Source: Labrys miyagiensis (GTDB lineage: Bacteria > Pseudomonadota > Alphaproteobacteria > Rhizobiales > Labraceae). Taken from it: DNA of 64,000 bases. Shown piece after piece: positions 1 to 8,553 of the stretch (the stretch's first letter is position 1; each line of letters opens with the position of its first letter). The notes beneath the pieces are model-generated. The model saw only the letters and a program-made list of their open reading frames with translations. It ran no database searches and had not been told where the DNA came from. The translations under genes and the position numbers were made by a program. The stretch lies in the NCBI RefSeq assembly GCF_030160835.1, contig NZ_BSPC01000063.1:62001-126000 (forward strand), in the 5' to 3' direction.

Positions 1-2666
1 TTCGACGATGTCACCGCGGTTTCGTCGTCGAACGAAAATTGCAGTTTCGTCAGCGTGATCTTCTTGAGGTATTTGTTGTTGGACTTGCCGTCGTCATCGG
101 TGAAATTGAAGACGAAATCACCCTGGGCGACGAAGGAATAGACGCCCTGTCCGGAGCTGGTGTCGTCGCCGCTGGTGCCGTGCGCCTGGTAGGATCCCAT
201 GATTGCGATGACATTGCCATCATCGCCGGCATTGGCGGCCGCGCTCTGGCCGGCGTCGAGATTGACGCCGGTCTTGAACAGATTGTTGATGGTGAGATTG
301 ACCTCGCAGGCGAAGCTTCGCAGCTCGGAATTGGTGAACAGGGCGCGCAGATATTCGACCTCGAAACCATAGTCGATGTCGAGGACCGCCGGCTTGCTTG
401 CCGCCTTTTCATAGTCGACCAGCGCGAAGGTCGCGCTCTGCGCCAGCTTGGGCAAGGTTTGCGACGGGTCGGAGTCGGTATTGTTGATGGCGATGCCGAC
501 ATGATGGACCCGAAAGCCGGCAATGCCCGGATCCGTCATGCCGCCGAGAACGGCGCGTACCGCTGTCGGCAGGTCGTCGAGCTGCATGTTGCAGTTGACG
601 GCGAGAATGCCGTTGAACGTCGGGTCTGTGACTGTCTGGTAGAAATTCCAGTAAAGCGAGGTGGTATCGGGCTGCTTGCTACCACCCGGAAACACCGAGG
701 CCTTCGCCTCGGCAATGAGTTTTTGCAGATAGGTCTGGGTGCAGGTGGCGGTGAATGTCTTGTTGAAAGTGTCCGGCTGCGACCACAGCCTGGTGTCGGT
801 GACCAACTCCTCGATCGTCTCGCCGGGATAGAATTTCAGCATGAAGATCGGCGGCGTGCCGCCAGGCGCGGCGAGCCCGCCCGGCGACAGATTGAATGTC
901 CAGTCGCCGATCTCGAGCTTGTCATTGGTGAAATCGAACAGGGACTGCCCGGAACCAAGCGGGTCGGCGCTCGCAGGATTTTCGCTGACCACCGTGAAGA
1001 TCTGGTTCTGCTGCACCGCCTTGCGGATTGAGGGACCCATGGCCTCGAATTCGAGGATGCCTGCCGCACTCGTCGCCATCTGCAGGCCGGTCCATGCCAG
1101 TGGCGTGCCGGCAAGCTCGGCCAGCATGCCTTGCGGCGTCATGGCGGTTTTTGTCGGCTGGTCGGCGGGGGCGGGGTTTGCCGCGATGCGCTGCTCTGGC
1201 GCCGAAACGAAGCCGGCTGCGCGCCTGGGGTTCAGCGCGCGCGATTCCATGTCAAGGTAGTCGGCAGCCTTCAGATTGGGATTGGTCGAGAAATCGAGCC
1301 CCGCGTAAGGCACGAGCGGGACGGCCGGCGCGCTCCCCGTAGCACTCCATGATGGCACGGGGAAATAATCGAGAACATAGACGCTAAGGCCGGAGGCGGG
1401 TGGCGCACCGGCGAGCACCGCGGCCGAGGCGTCGGGCTGCTTGTAGAGCGGTGCGCGCTCGGGCTGCGAGACATAGGTGCCCTGCCGGACGTCGAGTTGC
1501 GCCCATGAGGTCGTGGCGGTGGCGTCGAGAAAGGCAGGGTTGGTTGACGAGTCCTTCGCCGGCGCAATCCGGTAGGCTGGCTGGGCCGGCACGAATTCGA
1601 GCTTGTCCGGCGTAGAGCCGACCGTCACGGTCACGAATTCGGTGCCGGTGACGCCGCACAGCATCTGCACCGTTTCGGATGTCGCGGCTGCGGCCTGGCT
1701 GGTGCCGGTATCGAGTGCCAGGCCGAACTGTCCTGCCGGCGTCAGATAATAATAGCGCTGTTCGCTCGGTGATTGCTGCGGACGGCCGGCGAAGACGAGG
1801 CGGCTCGCCGTGCCGATATCGCCGGTGTTGACGGTGCTGAGGGCGAACGGTTTGCCATTGGCGGTGACGAAGGTCGAGCCGAGCAGCGTGTCGGTGAACT
1901 GGAAGAAGCTACGCTCCGCGTCGAGTGGGGCAAGCATGTCCAGCGTGACGTTGAAGCCGAACGGCGTCGTCGAGCCACCGGCGCCGCGGAAAACCGGATA
2001 GCTCAAGGCATTGACCAGCCCGCCGTCGACAGGCGGGTTGAAATACATGAGGCCGGCTTCGAACTGGACGAGGTCGGCGGCCGCCAGTTCAAACGCGGCG
2101 CTGGCCGTTCCAGCCAGCGGGCCGGTCAGTGCCAGGCTCGCGAAGGGCGCGGTCGATTGGAATGTCACCGTGGCGCCTGCGGGTGGCGTGGCCGTCAAAA
2201 GCAGCGTGGCCGGCGGCTGGCTGTTGGCAATCTGCAGGCTGTTGGAGGCGTCGTCGAACAGGACCGTCGTCGACAGCCCGAACAGATCCGGCTGAACCTG
2301 GAACGTCACGCTCTGTCGGAACGTCAGTGAGAAGGACTCCGCCACCGTCGGCGACGACGTGCCTTGCCCCGTGATCGCGACCAGGACCGAAGTGGTGCCC
2401 AGCGGTTCGGGAAACCATCCGATCTGTGTTCCGGTGTTGGCGGTGAAGGCAGCGCGGATCCCTGCCTCGAAGGCCTTCCAGTCGCGAGTTGCCGACGGAG
2501 CGAAGAAGGCGATGTAGCCAAGCTGGCTGGGGTCGATCCAGCTCTGGGCGGTCAGATCGAAGGTCGGATCGGTGCGGGACGCATCCTGGAACAGAAACGC
2601 GACACGGGCGGTGGTCGAGGTGTCAGCCAGGTAAAGGCCGCTTGTGTCGCGTTTGAAAGCGATCAT
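1..2666 (-). CDS. large protein of unknown function, 3' end outside window
   Basis: Reading the minus strand from an ATG at 2666 gives one uninterrupted frame to the left edge: 888 codons without a stop. A strong Shine-Dalgarno (GGGAGGTAGGG) stands directly before the ATG. The protein begins MIAFKRDTSGLYLADTS. It has no signal peptide or membrane segment that I can see and is rich in Thr, Ser, Ala, Gly and Pro, with alternating beta-like stretches. I do not recognise a domain. The visible end contains HHVGIAINNTDSDPSQ and a serine/asparagine-rich stretch. Other open frames in this interval, including a 330-codon one on the plus strand, lack a ribosome-binding site and look like shadows of this one. 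Length and composition would suit a structural or secreted repeat-type protein. A link to a contractile injection locus further left is only a guess, prompted by the DUF4255 gene at 37.7 kb. Confidence 0.8.
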   Translation of the reverse strand, partial: MIAFKRDTSGLYLADTSTTARVAFLFQDASRTDPTFDLTAQSWIDPSQLGYIAFFAPSATRDWKAFEAGIRAAFTANTGTQIGWFPEPLGTTSVLVAITGQGTSSPTVAESFSLTFRQSVTFQVQPDLFGLSTTVLFDDASNSLQIANSQPPATLLLTATPPAGATVTFQSTAPFASLALTGPLAGTASAAFELAAADLVQFEAGLMYFNPPVDGGLVNALSYPVFRGAGGSTTPFGFNVTLDMLAPLDAERSFFQFTDTLLGSTFVTANGKPFALSTVNTGDIGTASRLVFAGRPQQSPSEQRYYYLTPAGQFGLALDTGTSQAAAATSETVQMLCGVTGTEFVTVTVGSTPDKLEFVPAQPAYRIAPAKDSSTNPAFLDATATTSWAQLDVRQGTYVSQPERAPLYKQPDASAAVLAGAPPASGLSVYVLDYFPVPSWSATGSAPAVPLVPYAGLDFSTNPNLKAADYLDMESRALNPRRAAGFVSAPEQRIAANPAPADQPTKTAMTPQGMLAELAGTPLAWTGLQMATSAAGILEFEAMGPSIRKAVQQNQIFTVVSENPASADPLGSGQSLFDFTNDKLEIGDWTFNLSPGGLAAPGGTPPIFMLKFYPGETIEELVTDTRLWSQPDTFNKTFTATCTQTYLQKLIAEAKASVFPGGSKQPDTTSLYWNFYQTVTDPTFNGILAVNCNMQLDDLPTAVRAVLGGMTDPGIAGFRVHHVGIAINNTDSDPSQTLPKLAQSATFALVDYEKAASKPAVLDIDYGFEVEYLRALFTNSELRSFACEVNLTINNLFKTGVNLDAGQSAAANAGDDGNVIAIMGSYQAHGTSGDDTSSGQGVYSFVAQGDFVFNFTDDDGKSNNKYLKKITLTKLQFSFDDETAVTSS

Positions 2667-2769
2667 CCCTACCTCCCATGGGCCCTGCGGTGCGTCCCAA
2701 CGGCGTCCCGCCGCCGTTTGGGGGCAGCCGAAGGACTTGGTGTCGCGCTTACTATACCGAAGAGTGAAG

Positions 2770-2970
2770 TGTAATTGTAGAACGAATAAAGAGATTTGTA
2801 AAAGACTATATTTTGATGAATTTAATATGAACTAAATTTTACGATTTTACTTATAAATATAATCTTGTAAATCAATATTATATAGTATTTTTATCAAATA
2901 ATTAAGTTCATTATAAATGATAATAATTAATTATTTAGAAGATACGTTATTAATTATGGAATAGATTGTC
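2770..2970. promoter_or_regulatory. AT-rich island, likely promoter/silencer region of the left-edge gene
   Basis: About 200 bp made almost wholly of A and T (for example runs such as TTTATCAAATAATTAAG), in a window that is otherwise strongly GC-rich. It lies about 100-300 bp upstream of the start at 2666. Many overlapping TATAAT-like hexamers make a single promoter call impossible. AT-rich islands of this sort are typical targets of MucR/Ros-type or H-NS-like silencers and of recently acquired DNA; which applies here is inference. Confidence 0.45.
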
Positions 2971-3411
2971 ATCATGCAAGGTAAATTTTCTCTCGAAACG
3001 ATAGTCGTTGCCCAGTATCTTAGCCAGTTCTTCGGAGAGGGATCTGCAGAGTCGGCGCGCTCGTGCAATTGCTTATCCCGATGGGAGGGCCTGGTTCTTC
3101 CTGCCATCCCGCCAACGCACTCACTGTTCGCGACAGGGTCTTCCCCGGTCCCTGGTGACCAGCTTGGTGAGCGATACGGCAATTGTCACGCTTGAACGTC
3201 GAGCCGCTCTTTCTCCATCTCGGCCATGTTCTGGAAGCGGCCGGCGATGCATGGACAGTCAATCAGCGCCCAAAGCCCCGGGCACTTGGTAGCGATCTGA
3301 AGCGCAGGGCAGGGGAACTGGTCACGCTACTCGACCCCCGCACCCAGAATCCTGGCTCTCCACCTGCTGCTGCGGCCGCCGATTGCCGACGAGCAACAAT
3401 GCGCTAACATC

Positions 3412-3511
3412 AGAGCAAAGCGCGTTTACACGTAAACGCCCATTGCTCTAACTCCTTGTTTTGACGCGTCTTTGCGATACTTGCCGATTCCGTCAAATCG
3501 CAAAACGCTAT
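3412..3511 (+). repeat. 100-bp dispersed repeat, copy A
   Basis: This copy matches, in inverted orientation, the segment 28173-28272 with 7 mismatches by eye (93% identity). It contains the palindrome GCGTTTAC-AC-GTAAACGC and a segment reading CCGATTCCGTCAAATCG. It stops about 30 bp before the start of the SnoaL-like gene at 3545. No target duplication or coding capacity is visible. It resembles short intergenic repeats that are common in Hyphomicrobiales genomes. Confidence 0.85.
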
Positions 3512-3544
3512 AGAGGTTCAGAAGCAAAAAGAGGGAAGAGGCGA

Positions 3545-3964
3545 ATGTCGGATCCTACCGTCAATAAAGCCATTCTTGAGAATGTTTACCGCCACTGGAA
3601 CGAGACGCTGGGAGGATCTGTCGATGAAATAATGGATATTTGTGCGGACGAAATACGTTGGGGCTCCCTTGCCCAAGGTGTTTCGCCGCTCCCATTTACG
3701 GCTGAGGCCGTCGGCAAGTCGGAGGTCCGAAAATATTTCCACGGGCTTCTGGCAGCATGGAGCATGGTTTACTACAAGGTCCACTATTTTGTCGCGGAGA
3801 CGGACCGCGTCGTCATGGTCGGGTCGACAAAGTGGACCAACAAGGAAACTGGCAAGGCCTGCGAGACGGCCAAGATCGATATATGGCGATTTCGCGACGG
3901 GCGAGCCATCGAGTTCTTCGAACATTACGACACTGCCCAAATGCTCGATGCGGCGAAGCCGTGA
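3545..3964 (+). CDS. SnoaL-like / NTF2-fold protein
   Basis: 139 residues, starting MSDPTVNKAI. The pattern is that of the SnoaL/NTF2-like superfamily: an N-terminal helix (ENVYRHWNETL), then a cone-shaped beta-alpha barrel with WGSLAQG near the middle and FFEHYDTAQMLDAA at the end. Such proteins are small isomerases, hydrolases or ligand-binding domains, and the substrate cannot be told from sequence. The frame is open upstream to 3461, but ATG 3545 has an AGAGGGAAGAGG ribosome-binding site and the upstream codons overlap the dispersed repeat, so this start is preferred. It converges with the RidA gene and seems monocistronic. Family fairly sure, function unknown. Confidence 0.75.
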   Translation: MSDPTVNKAILENVYRHWNETLGGSVDEIMDICADEIRWGSLAQGVSPLPFTAEAVGKSEVRKYFHGLLAAWSMVYYKVHYFVAETDRVVMVGSTKWTNKETGKACETAKIDIWRFRDGRAIEFFEHYDTAQMLDAAKP

Positions 3965-4001
3965 TGCCCACCGACGCCTAATCCCCTGCCTTGTGGAACG
4001 G

Positions 4002-4349
4002 TCAGCCGGCGAGGGCGGTCACCTGGATCTCCACCAGCAGTTCAGGCGCGGCCAGGCGCGCTTCCACTGTGGCACGGACGGGCAGGTTGGCGGGATCTAT
4101 CCAACTGTCCCAAACCGCGTTCATCTGATCGAAATGGGCGATATCGCGCAGCCAGATATTGGCGCTGATCAGCCTTGCCTTGGACGAGCCGGTCTCGGCG
4201 AGCAGCGCATCGATTTGGGCGAGGATATCCTTGGTCTGTGCCGTGGTATCCGCGCTCTCATCGCGGCCGGTGATGCCGGCGGTCGTTATGATGCCGTTGA
4301 CGATGACGGCTTCGCAGAAGCGCTTGCCGGGATGAAGGCGTTTGATCAT
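4002..4349 (-). CDS. ridA: RidA/YjgF family enamine/imine deaminase
   Basis: 115 residues, the usual RidA length. Family hallmarks are present: the N-terminal GIITTAGITGRD region and the C-terminal LPVRATVEARLAAPELLVEIQVTA, with the conserved Arg and Glu that bind the carboxylate and activate water. RidA proteins hydrolyse 2-imino acids released by PLP enzymes and amino acid oxidases to 2-keto acids. It is the last gene of a long leftward operon, 73 bp after the racemase-fusion gene, and has an AAAGGAA ribosome-binding site. In this setting its probable task is converting the imine made by the DadA-like oxidase (for arginine, 2-iminoarginine) to 2-ketoarginine. Family certain; substrate inferred from context. 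Confidence 0.9.
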   Translation of the reverse strand: MIKRLHPGKRFCEAVIVNGIITTAGITGRDESADTTAQTKDILAQIDALLAETGSSKARLISANIWLRDIAHFDQMNAVWDSWIDPANLPVRATVEARLAAPELLVEIQVTALAG

Positions 4350-4422
4350 GAATTATTCCTTTCAGAGGTTGCAAAGGGGATCGAGCCGCCGTTCCGGTGG
4401 CCTTAAGCGGGGGCGATAGCGT

Positions 4423-6231
4423 TCAGAGGATGTTCTTGCCGAAGGCCGACAGCACGAAATGGGTATATTCGGCTGCAATCGCCGATGGCAGGTCCGTGGT
4501 CATGCCGCTGAGCGACAGGGACAGCATGCCCGGATGCTGGGCCAACAATTCCATCACCTGATGGGTTTCGCGCGCCGTGATGCCGCCGAGCCCCTGCATC
4601 CAGCCGGCCATGTCGGTGACGTGGGGCGAATAGGCGGCGTGAAAACCCTTGGTTCCGGCCGACGCCACCTTCAGGGCCTCGCGCATGACATGGCGGATAC
4701 CGACCGTGTCGATCTCCGTCATGGTGAAGACGCGGCAGCGCGAAGCCTTCAAGAAGGCCGCCTCGGCGGGATCGGTCTCGCGCAGGCCAACAAGCGCGAT
4801 GTTTTCCGGCGAAACGTGTGGCGGCAGGCGTTCGAGGATCCGGCGCAGCACTGTACGCTCGCCCGCCTGACCATCCGGATTCGGGTCCGGCGTCGCCGAA
4901 GCGAAGGCGTCGATCCAGACCAGACCGACGGAGTCATGCGTTTCCAGCGTATGAGTGAGCGCTGCCCAGGCCGTGGCACGGCTGGCACCGGCGAAGACGC
5001 TGACGGTCTTGCCGTCGACGAGAGCCGGCATGGCGGGATCGGCAACTTCGATGCCGAGGGCGCTGAGGCTGCGCTCCACCGAATAGGTCTTGAGCAGCCA
5101 GGCGGCATCCGGGCTGGTGTTGAAAGCGATGCGCCGGATGGCGACACGGGTCTGAACATCGTTCAAGGGAGCCTTCTCCACATATTCGGAGGTCATGACC
5201 GCCAGAAGGGCGCCATAGTTGAGGCGAAAGCCGACGGTGTCGCCGCTGGCCAGAGGCGGGTTTGCATCGGTGAGGTCGAGCATGAGATGATCGCTCGAAG
5301 CGCCCAGCACCCGCACGCCTGGATTGGTGGGGATGAGGCCATCCACCATCACATCCTCGCGCCCGATATTGGCGATGCCGCGCAGGCGATCGCCCTCGTC
5401 GATGAAATGCGGCGTGTTGCCGAAAGCGTCGACCCCGGATTTGCCGATGGGGAGCGATGGCTTGACCTTCACTTCCAAAAGCTCGCCTGTCAGCTCGAAC
5501 GCATCCATGTCGAGCTCCTGCCACGGCTTGTCGAGGAAGGTGTCGCGCCCGCCCTGCAGGATCGCCTCGCCGATGCGCAGATTGTTGACGCCATGCGGCA
5601 TTTCGCCGGAAAGCAGCAGCGGCAGGGACGAGGAATTACCACCGGACACCCAGTCGAGCCGGCTGCCGGTCACGCTTTCGACCTTGTAGGCATGCGCAAC
5701 CAATTGGTTGAGATTGTCCTCGGTCGGCATGATGGCGCCGAAACAGGTCAGATTGGTGCCGACGCCGGCGATGCGCACGCCGGGCAACGTCATGATTTCT
5801 TCGACGGTGGGGATGAGATCGTTGGGCCAGATGCCTTCCCTGAGATCACCGAGGTCGATCATCAGGATCACGTCATGCACGCGCCCGAGACGTTCTGCCG
5901 TGCGCGAGATCTCCCGGATCAGCGGCAATTCCGACTGCAGGCTGATATCCACCGAGCGCACCAGTTCCTCTACCCGCACCAAGGGCGGGGAGCGCAGGAG
6001 CATGATCGGGCAGTCGAGGCCGCTGTCGCGCAGGCGGCGGATGTTTTCGAAGCGGGATTCGGCCAGGCCCACCACGCCGCCACGCAGCATGGCGCGCGCC
6101 ACGCTCGGCATGCCGCAACTGCCCTTGGTGACGCCGAATATGTCGATGCCCGATTGCTTGGCACGCGTGGTCACCACGCGCGCGTTGCGCTCGATGCGGG
6201 CGAGGTCGACCGTGACTTGTGGATCGGGCAT
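4423..6231 (-). CDS. PLP-dependent ornithine/alanine racemase-like enzyme fused to a degenerate arginase-like domain
   Basis: 602 residues, about 240 longer than a single-domain racemase. Residues 1-355 are a fold-III PLP domain of the ornithine racemase/YhfX group, with the PLP lysine at K36 in FGVTKGSCG and NNLRIGEAILQGG near 216-228. Residues about 375-600 follow the arginase fold: VGLRETDPAEAAFLK (481-495) and FTMTEIDTVGI (502-512) match arginase closely. The metal-site motifs are lost, however: AGAS for GGDH near 414, WIDAFASA for WIDAHAD near 439, and HAAYSPHVTDM for the SFDVDxLDP stretch near 531. The second domain is therefore probably non-catalytic, perhaps a binding or sensing module. 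The gene starts 3 bp after the DadA-like gene and ends 73 bp before ridA, so the operon link is firm. Its role is probably interconversion of L- and D-arginine or ornithine, by inference. Confidence 0.85.
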   Translation of the reverse strand: MPDPQVTVDLARIERNARVVTTRAKQSGIDIFGVTKGSCGMPSVARAMLRGGVVGLAESRFENIRRLRDSGLDCPIMLLRSPPLVRVEELVRSVDISLQSELPLIREISRTAERLGRVHDVILMIDLGDLREGIWPNDLIPTVEEIMTLPGVRIAGVGTNLTCFGAIMPTEDNLNQLVAHAYKVESVTGSRLDWVSGGNSSSLPLLLSGEMPHGVNNLRIGEAILQGGRDTFLDKPWQELDMDAFELTGELLEVKVKPSLPIGKSGVDAFGNTPHFIDEGDRLRGIANIGREDVMVDGLIPTNPGVRVLGASSDHLMLDLTDANPPLASGDTVGFRLNYGALLAVMTSEYVEKAPLNDVQTRVAIRRIAFNTSPDAAWLLKTYSVERSLSALGIEVADPAMPALVDGKTVSVFAGASRATAWAALTHTLETHDSVGLVWIDAFASATPDPNPDGQAGERTVLRRILERLPPHVSPENIALVGLRETDPAEAAFLKASRCRVFTMTEIDTVGIRHVMREALKVASAGTKGFHAAYSPHVTDMAGWMQGLGGITARETHQVMELLAQHPGMLSLSLSGMTTDLPSAIAAEYTHFVLSAFGKNIL

Positions 6232-6234
6232 CGT

Positions 6235-7482
6235 CTAGTTCCGGTAAAGCAGGCCGGCCGGATCGATCTCAGGCTTGCGATTGGCAATGAGGTCCGACAG
6301 GAATTTCCCCGAGCCGCAAGCCATGGTCCAGCCGACATGGCCATGGCCCGTGTCGAGATAGAGATTGGCATAGCGCGCCCGGCCATGCACCGGCACGGAA
6401 CCGGGCATCATCGGGCGCAGGCCCGCCCAGCACAACGCCTTGCCTTCGTCGACCGCACCGGGAAAAAGGTCGTGCGCCGTCTTGAACATGGTGCGGAAAT
6501 CAGTGGGTTTGAAGGTGCGGTCATAGCCGGCGAATTCGGCCGTCGAGGCAAGTCGCAGGCGGTTGCCGAGGCGCGAATAGGCGATGAGGCGGTCCTCGTC
6601 CACGCCGCCCATGGTCGGGCCCTTGTCCTCGGCGATCGGGATCGTCGCCGTATAGCCCTTGACCGGATAGACGGGCACGTCGATGCCGACCTTGCGGGCG
6701 AGGAGGGCGCTTTCCGGGCCCATCGCGATCACCACGGCGTCGCAGCCAATCGGGCCCTGGCTGGTGCGCACGGACGTGACCTTGTCGCCTTCGATGGCGA
6801 GCCCGTCGACCACCGTGTCGAAGCGGAAATCGACGTTGAACTTCTGCTTGCACACCGCGGTGAGCTGGCTCGAAAACAGATAGGAATCGCCGGTCTGGTC
6901 GAGCGGCGAATACACGCCGCCGGCAAGCTGGTCCCTTACCCCGGCCAGGCCCGGTTCGAGCTCGACCAGGCGATTGCGATCGACCACCTCGATGGTGAGG
7001 CCACGGTCGGCGATATATTGCATGTGCTTGGCGCCGGCGGCTAGGCTCTGCTCCGAGCGGTAGAAATAGAGGATGCCCTTGCGGCGCTCGTCATAGGCGA
7101 TGCCTGTTTCGGCCTGCAAAGCGTTGATGCATTGGCGCGAATAGAAGGCAAGGCGCAGCTTCACCGCCGTATTGGCATCGGCGCGGCCCTGCGTGCATTG
7201 CATCAGGAAGCGCAGGGTCCACAGATAGAAATGCGGATCGAGGCTGAAACGCACCTTCAGGCCCATGTCAGGATTGAAGAGCGAGGAAATGAAGGTCTTC
7301 AGGGCGGCTGGCGAAGCCCAGGCGGTTGAGTCGCCCGGCGAGACTAGGCCGGCGTTGGAGCGGCTGGTGCCGGAGGCGGCTTCGGAATGGCGTTCGATCA
7401 CCGTGACCTCATGCCCGTCCTTGGCAAGATAATAGGCGGCGGCCATTCCCACGACGCCCGCGCCGAGCACCACGACCTTCAT
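6235..7482 (-). CDS. DadA-like FAD-dependent D-amino acid dehydrogenase/oxidase
   Basis: 415 residues. The N-terminal dinucleotide-binding motif VVVLGAGVVGMAAAYYLAKDGHEVTVIER is cut here to its core GAGVVG (residues 8-13). SNAGLVSPG and the C-terminal DTGHGHVGWTMACGSGK follow the DadA/glycine-oxidase group. The frame is open to 7599, but ATG 7482 starts right at the FAD motif and has a GAGG ribosome-binding site, so it is chosen. Enzymes of this family oxidise D-amino acids to 2-imino acids. Pseudomonas DauA does this with D-arginine and feeds 2-ketoarginine metabolism. With a racemase, RidA and an AruI-like decarboxylase in the same operon, D-arginine or D-ornithine is the most likely substrate. 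Family sure, substrate inferred. Confidence 0.85.
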   Translation of the reverse strand: MKVVVLGAGVVGMAAAYYLAKDGHEVTVIERHSEAASGTSRSNAGLVSPGDSTAWASPAALKTFISSLFNPDMGLKVRFSLDPHFYLWTLRFLMQCTQGRADANTAVKLRLAFYSRQCINALQAETGIAYDERRKGILYFYRSEQSLAAGAKHMQYIADRGLTIEVVDRNRLVELEPGLAGVRDQLAGGVYSPLDQTGDSYLFSSQLTAVCKQKFNVDFRFDTVVDGLAIEGDKVTSVRTSQGPIGCDAVVIAMGPESALLARKVGIDVPVYPVKGYTATIPIAEDKGPTMGGVDEDRLIAYSRLGNRLRLASTAEFAGYDRTFKPTDFRTMFKTAHDLFPGAVDEGKALCWAGLRPMMPGSVPVHGRARYANLYLDTGHGHVGWTMACGSGKFLSDLIANRKPEIDPAGLLYRN

Positions 7483-7501
7483 CCCAGCCTCGCTCTTCTT
7501 G

Positions 7502-8533
7502 TCATTGCGGCGTGACGCCGTGTTTGAACGGGCGCGCAAAACCCGCCGAATCACCGTCGTTGAAGAGGATCGTGCGGGCATCCTCGGTGAAGTCGGCACA
7601 GGACTGGCGCCAGCGCGCCGTCGGCCAGATCAGTTCGACCGAAGCGTCTTCCGGCTGGTAGAACGCCGTATAGAGCGTGCCATAGCCCCGCCCATAAGAA
7701 GTCTGGTAGACAGGCGGGCGCAGGAAGCTGCCGAGCACCTTGTCCGGATCATGCTTCAGGGCGACGACCTTCTCCAGGGCGGCCTCCCGCTCGACTGAGC
7801 GTGTGGTCTGGGCATGGCGAGCCCATTCGACGCCATGCTGGTGATTGGTGCTGACGCGGCGCTCCAGCACCTCGGCCGGCCTGTCCGGGTTGACGTAGAC
7901 GGTGGCGTAATGGCCCGCCCGGTCGAGCAGCGCCACCGAATAGGACATGTGGACGGGTACGCGCTTGAGTATGGCGACCGCCTCCGCCGTGTTGGTGGCG
8001 AATTCCAGCACATAACGCAGCACGATCGGGATGCCGAAGCCATCGCCAGCGGCTGTTCGCCCGCCGAAGGACAGCGAGACGCAGAGCCCATCCTCGTTGA
8101 CGCCGTCGAGCACGCCCCACAGGCAGTCGACCACCGCCACCACACGCTTGCCATTGAAGCGCGAGGCCATCCAGGTGCCTTCGAGCAGGCGAGGGCTGTA
8201 GTCGTAATTGCGGATCAGTGCCGGCTTGTCGCCGCCGATGATCGCCTGCGAGCAGCCGCCGACATAGACCGGCGGACACCACATCGACAGGAAGCGGGCC
8301 TCCAGGTCACCATCGCCGGCCACGGCGACGATCGCCTCATAGGCCGGCAGCAGTTCCGGCATATGAGTGCGCAGTGCCCGCAGGCTCGCCAGATAGGTCG
8401 GGCGCGAGCGGATGCCGTCGCGGATGAACCAGCGGCTATAGGCATGCCAGTGACGATCGAACACCCGGCGCCACTTGGCACCGGGCATGTCTTCGTCGAT
8501 GGCTTCGAACAGGAGATCCATAACTGGCGACAC
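7502..8533 (-). CDS. C45-type Ntn-hydrolase (acyltransferase/amidohydrolase)
   Basis: 343 residues from a GTG; an ATG at 8521 (residue 5) is an equally possible start, and the ribosome-binding signal does not decide. The central GGCSQAIIGGDKPALIRNYDYSP (core GGCSQ at 92-96) is the autoprocessing site of the peptidase C45/isopenicillin N acyltransferase group. C94 would become the N-terminal nucleophile after cleavage between Gly93 and Cys94. Downstream WGVLDGVNEDGLCVSLSFGG fits the same fold. These enzymes form or hydrolyse amides of amino acids or antibiotics. The gene lies between the ATP-grasp enzyme and the DadA-like oxidase with gaps of about 20 bp. One reading is hydrolysis of an N-acyl or peptidyl arginine entering the pathway; that is inference only. 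Confidence 0.8.
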   Translation of the reverse strand: MSPVMDLLFEAIDEDMPGAKWRRVFDRHWHAYSRWFIRDGIRSRPTYLASLRALRTHMPELLPAYEAIVAVAGDGDLEARFLSMWCPPVYVGGCSQAIIGGDKPALIRNYDYSPRLLEGTWMASRFNGKRVVAVVDCLWGVLDGVNEDGLCVSLSFGGRTAAGDGFGIPIVLRYVLEFATNTAEAVAILKRVPVHMSYSVALLDRAGHYATVYVNPDRPAEVLERRVSTNHQHGVEWARHAQTTRSVEREAALEKVVALKHDPDKVLGSFLRPPVYQTSYGRGYGTLYTAFYQPEDASVELIWPTARWRQSCADFTEDARTILFNDGDSAGFARPFKHGVTPQ

Positions 8534-8553
8534 GCCCTAGCTCACGCGTTTGC

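Larger units (their letters stand above)
2667..3544. other. 878-bp intergenic region with AT-rich island and possible gene remnant
   Basis: No convincing intact gene. The part next to the large leftward gene has a small leader hairpin (AACGGCG 2699-2705 with CGCCGTT 2712-2718). About 2770-2970 is extremely AT-rich compared with everything around it. At about 3186-3330 on the minus strand a frame of some 45 codons ending in a stop at 3186-3188 reads like a protein C-terminus (ALQIATKCPGLWALIDCP, then MAEMEKERLDVQA). It is blocked upstream by a TAG, so it may be a remnant; I could not identify it. The right end holds a 100-bp dispersed repeat (3412-3511). Confidence 0.55.

Noticed and set aside
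39..1031. 330-codon plus-strand open frame
   Set aside because: It lies antisense to the well-supported minus-strand frame 1-2666, has no ribosome-binding site, and its product has the repetitive D/E/G/R composition of a mirror frame.
4459..7044. 861-codon plus-strand open frame
   Set aside because: It runs antisense across two clear genes (racemase fusion and DadA-like oxidase) and is His/Asp/Arg/Gly-rich without domains; it is a by-product of high-GC codon usage.
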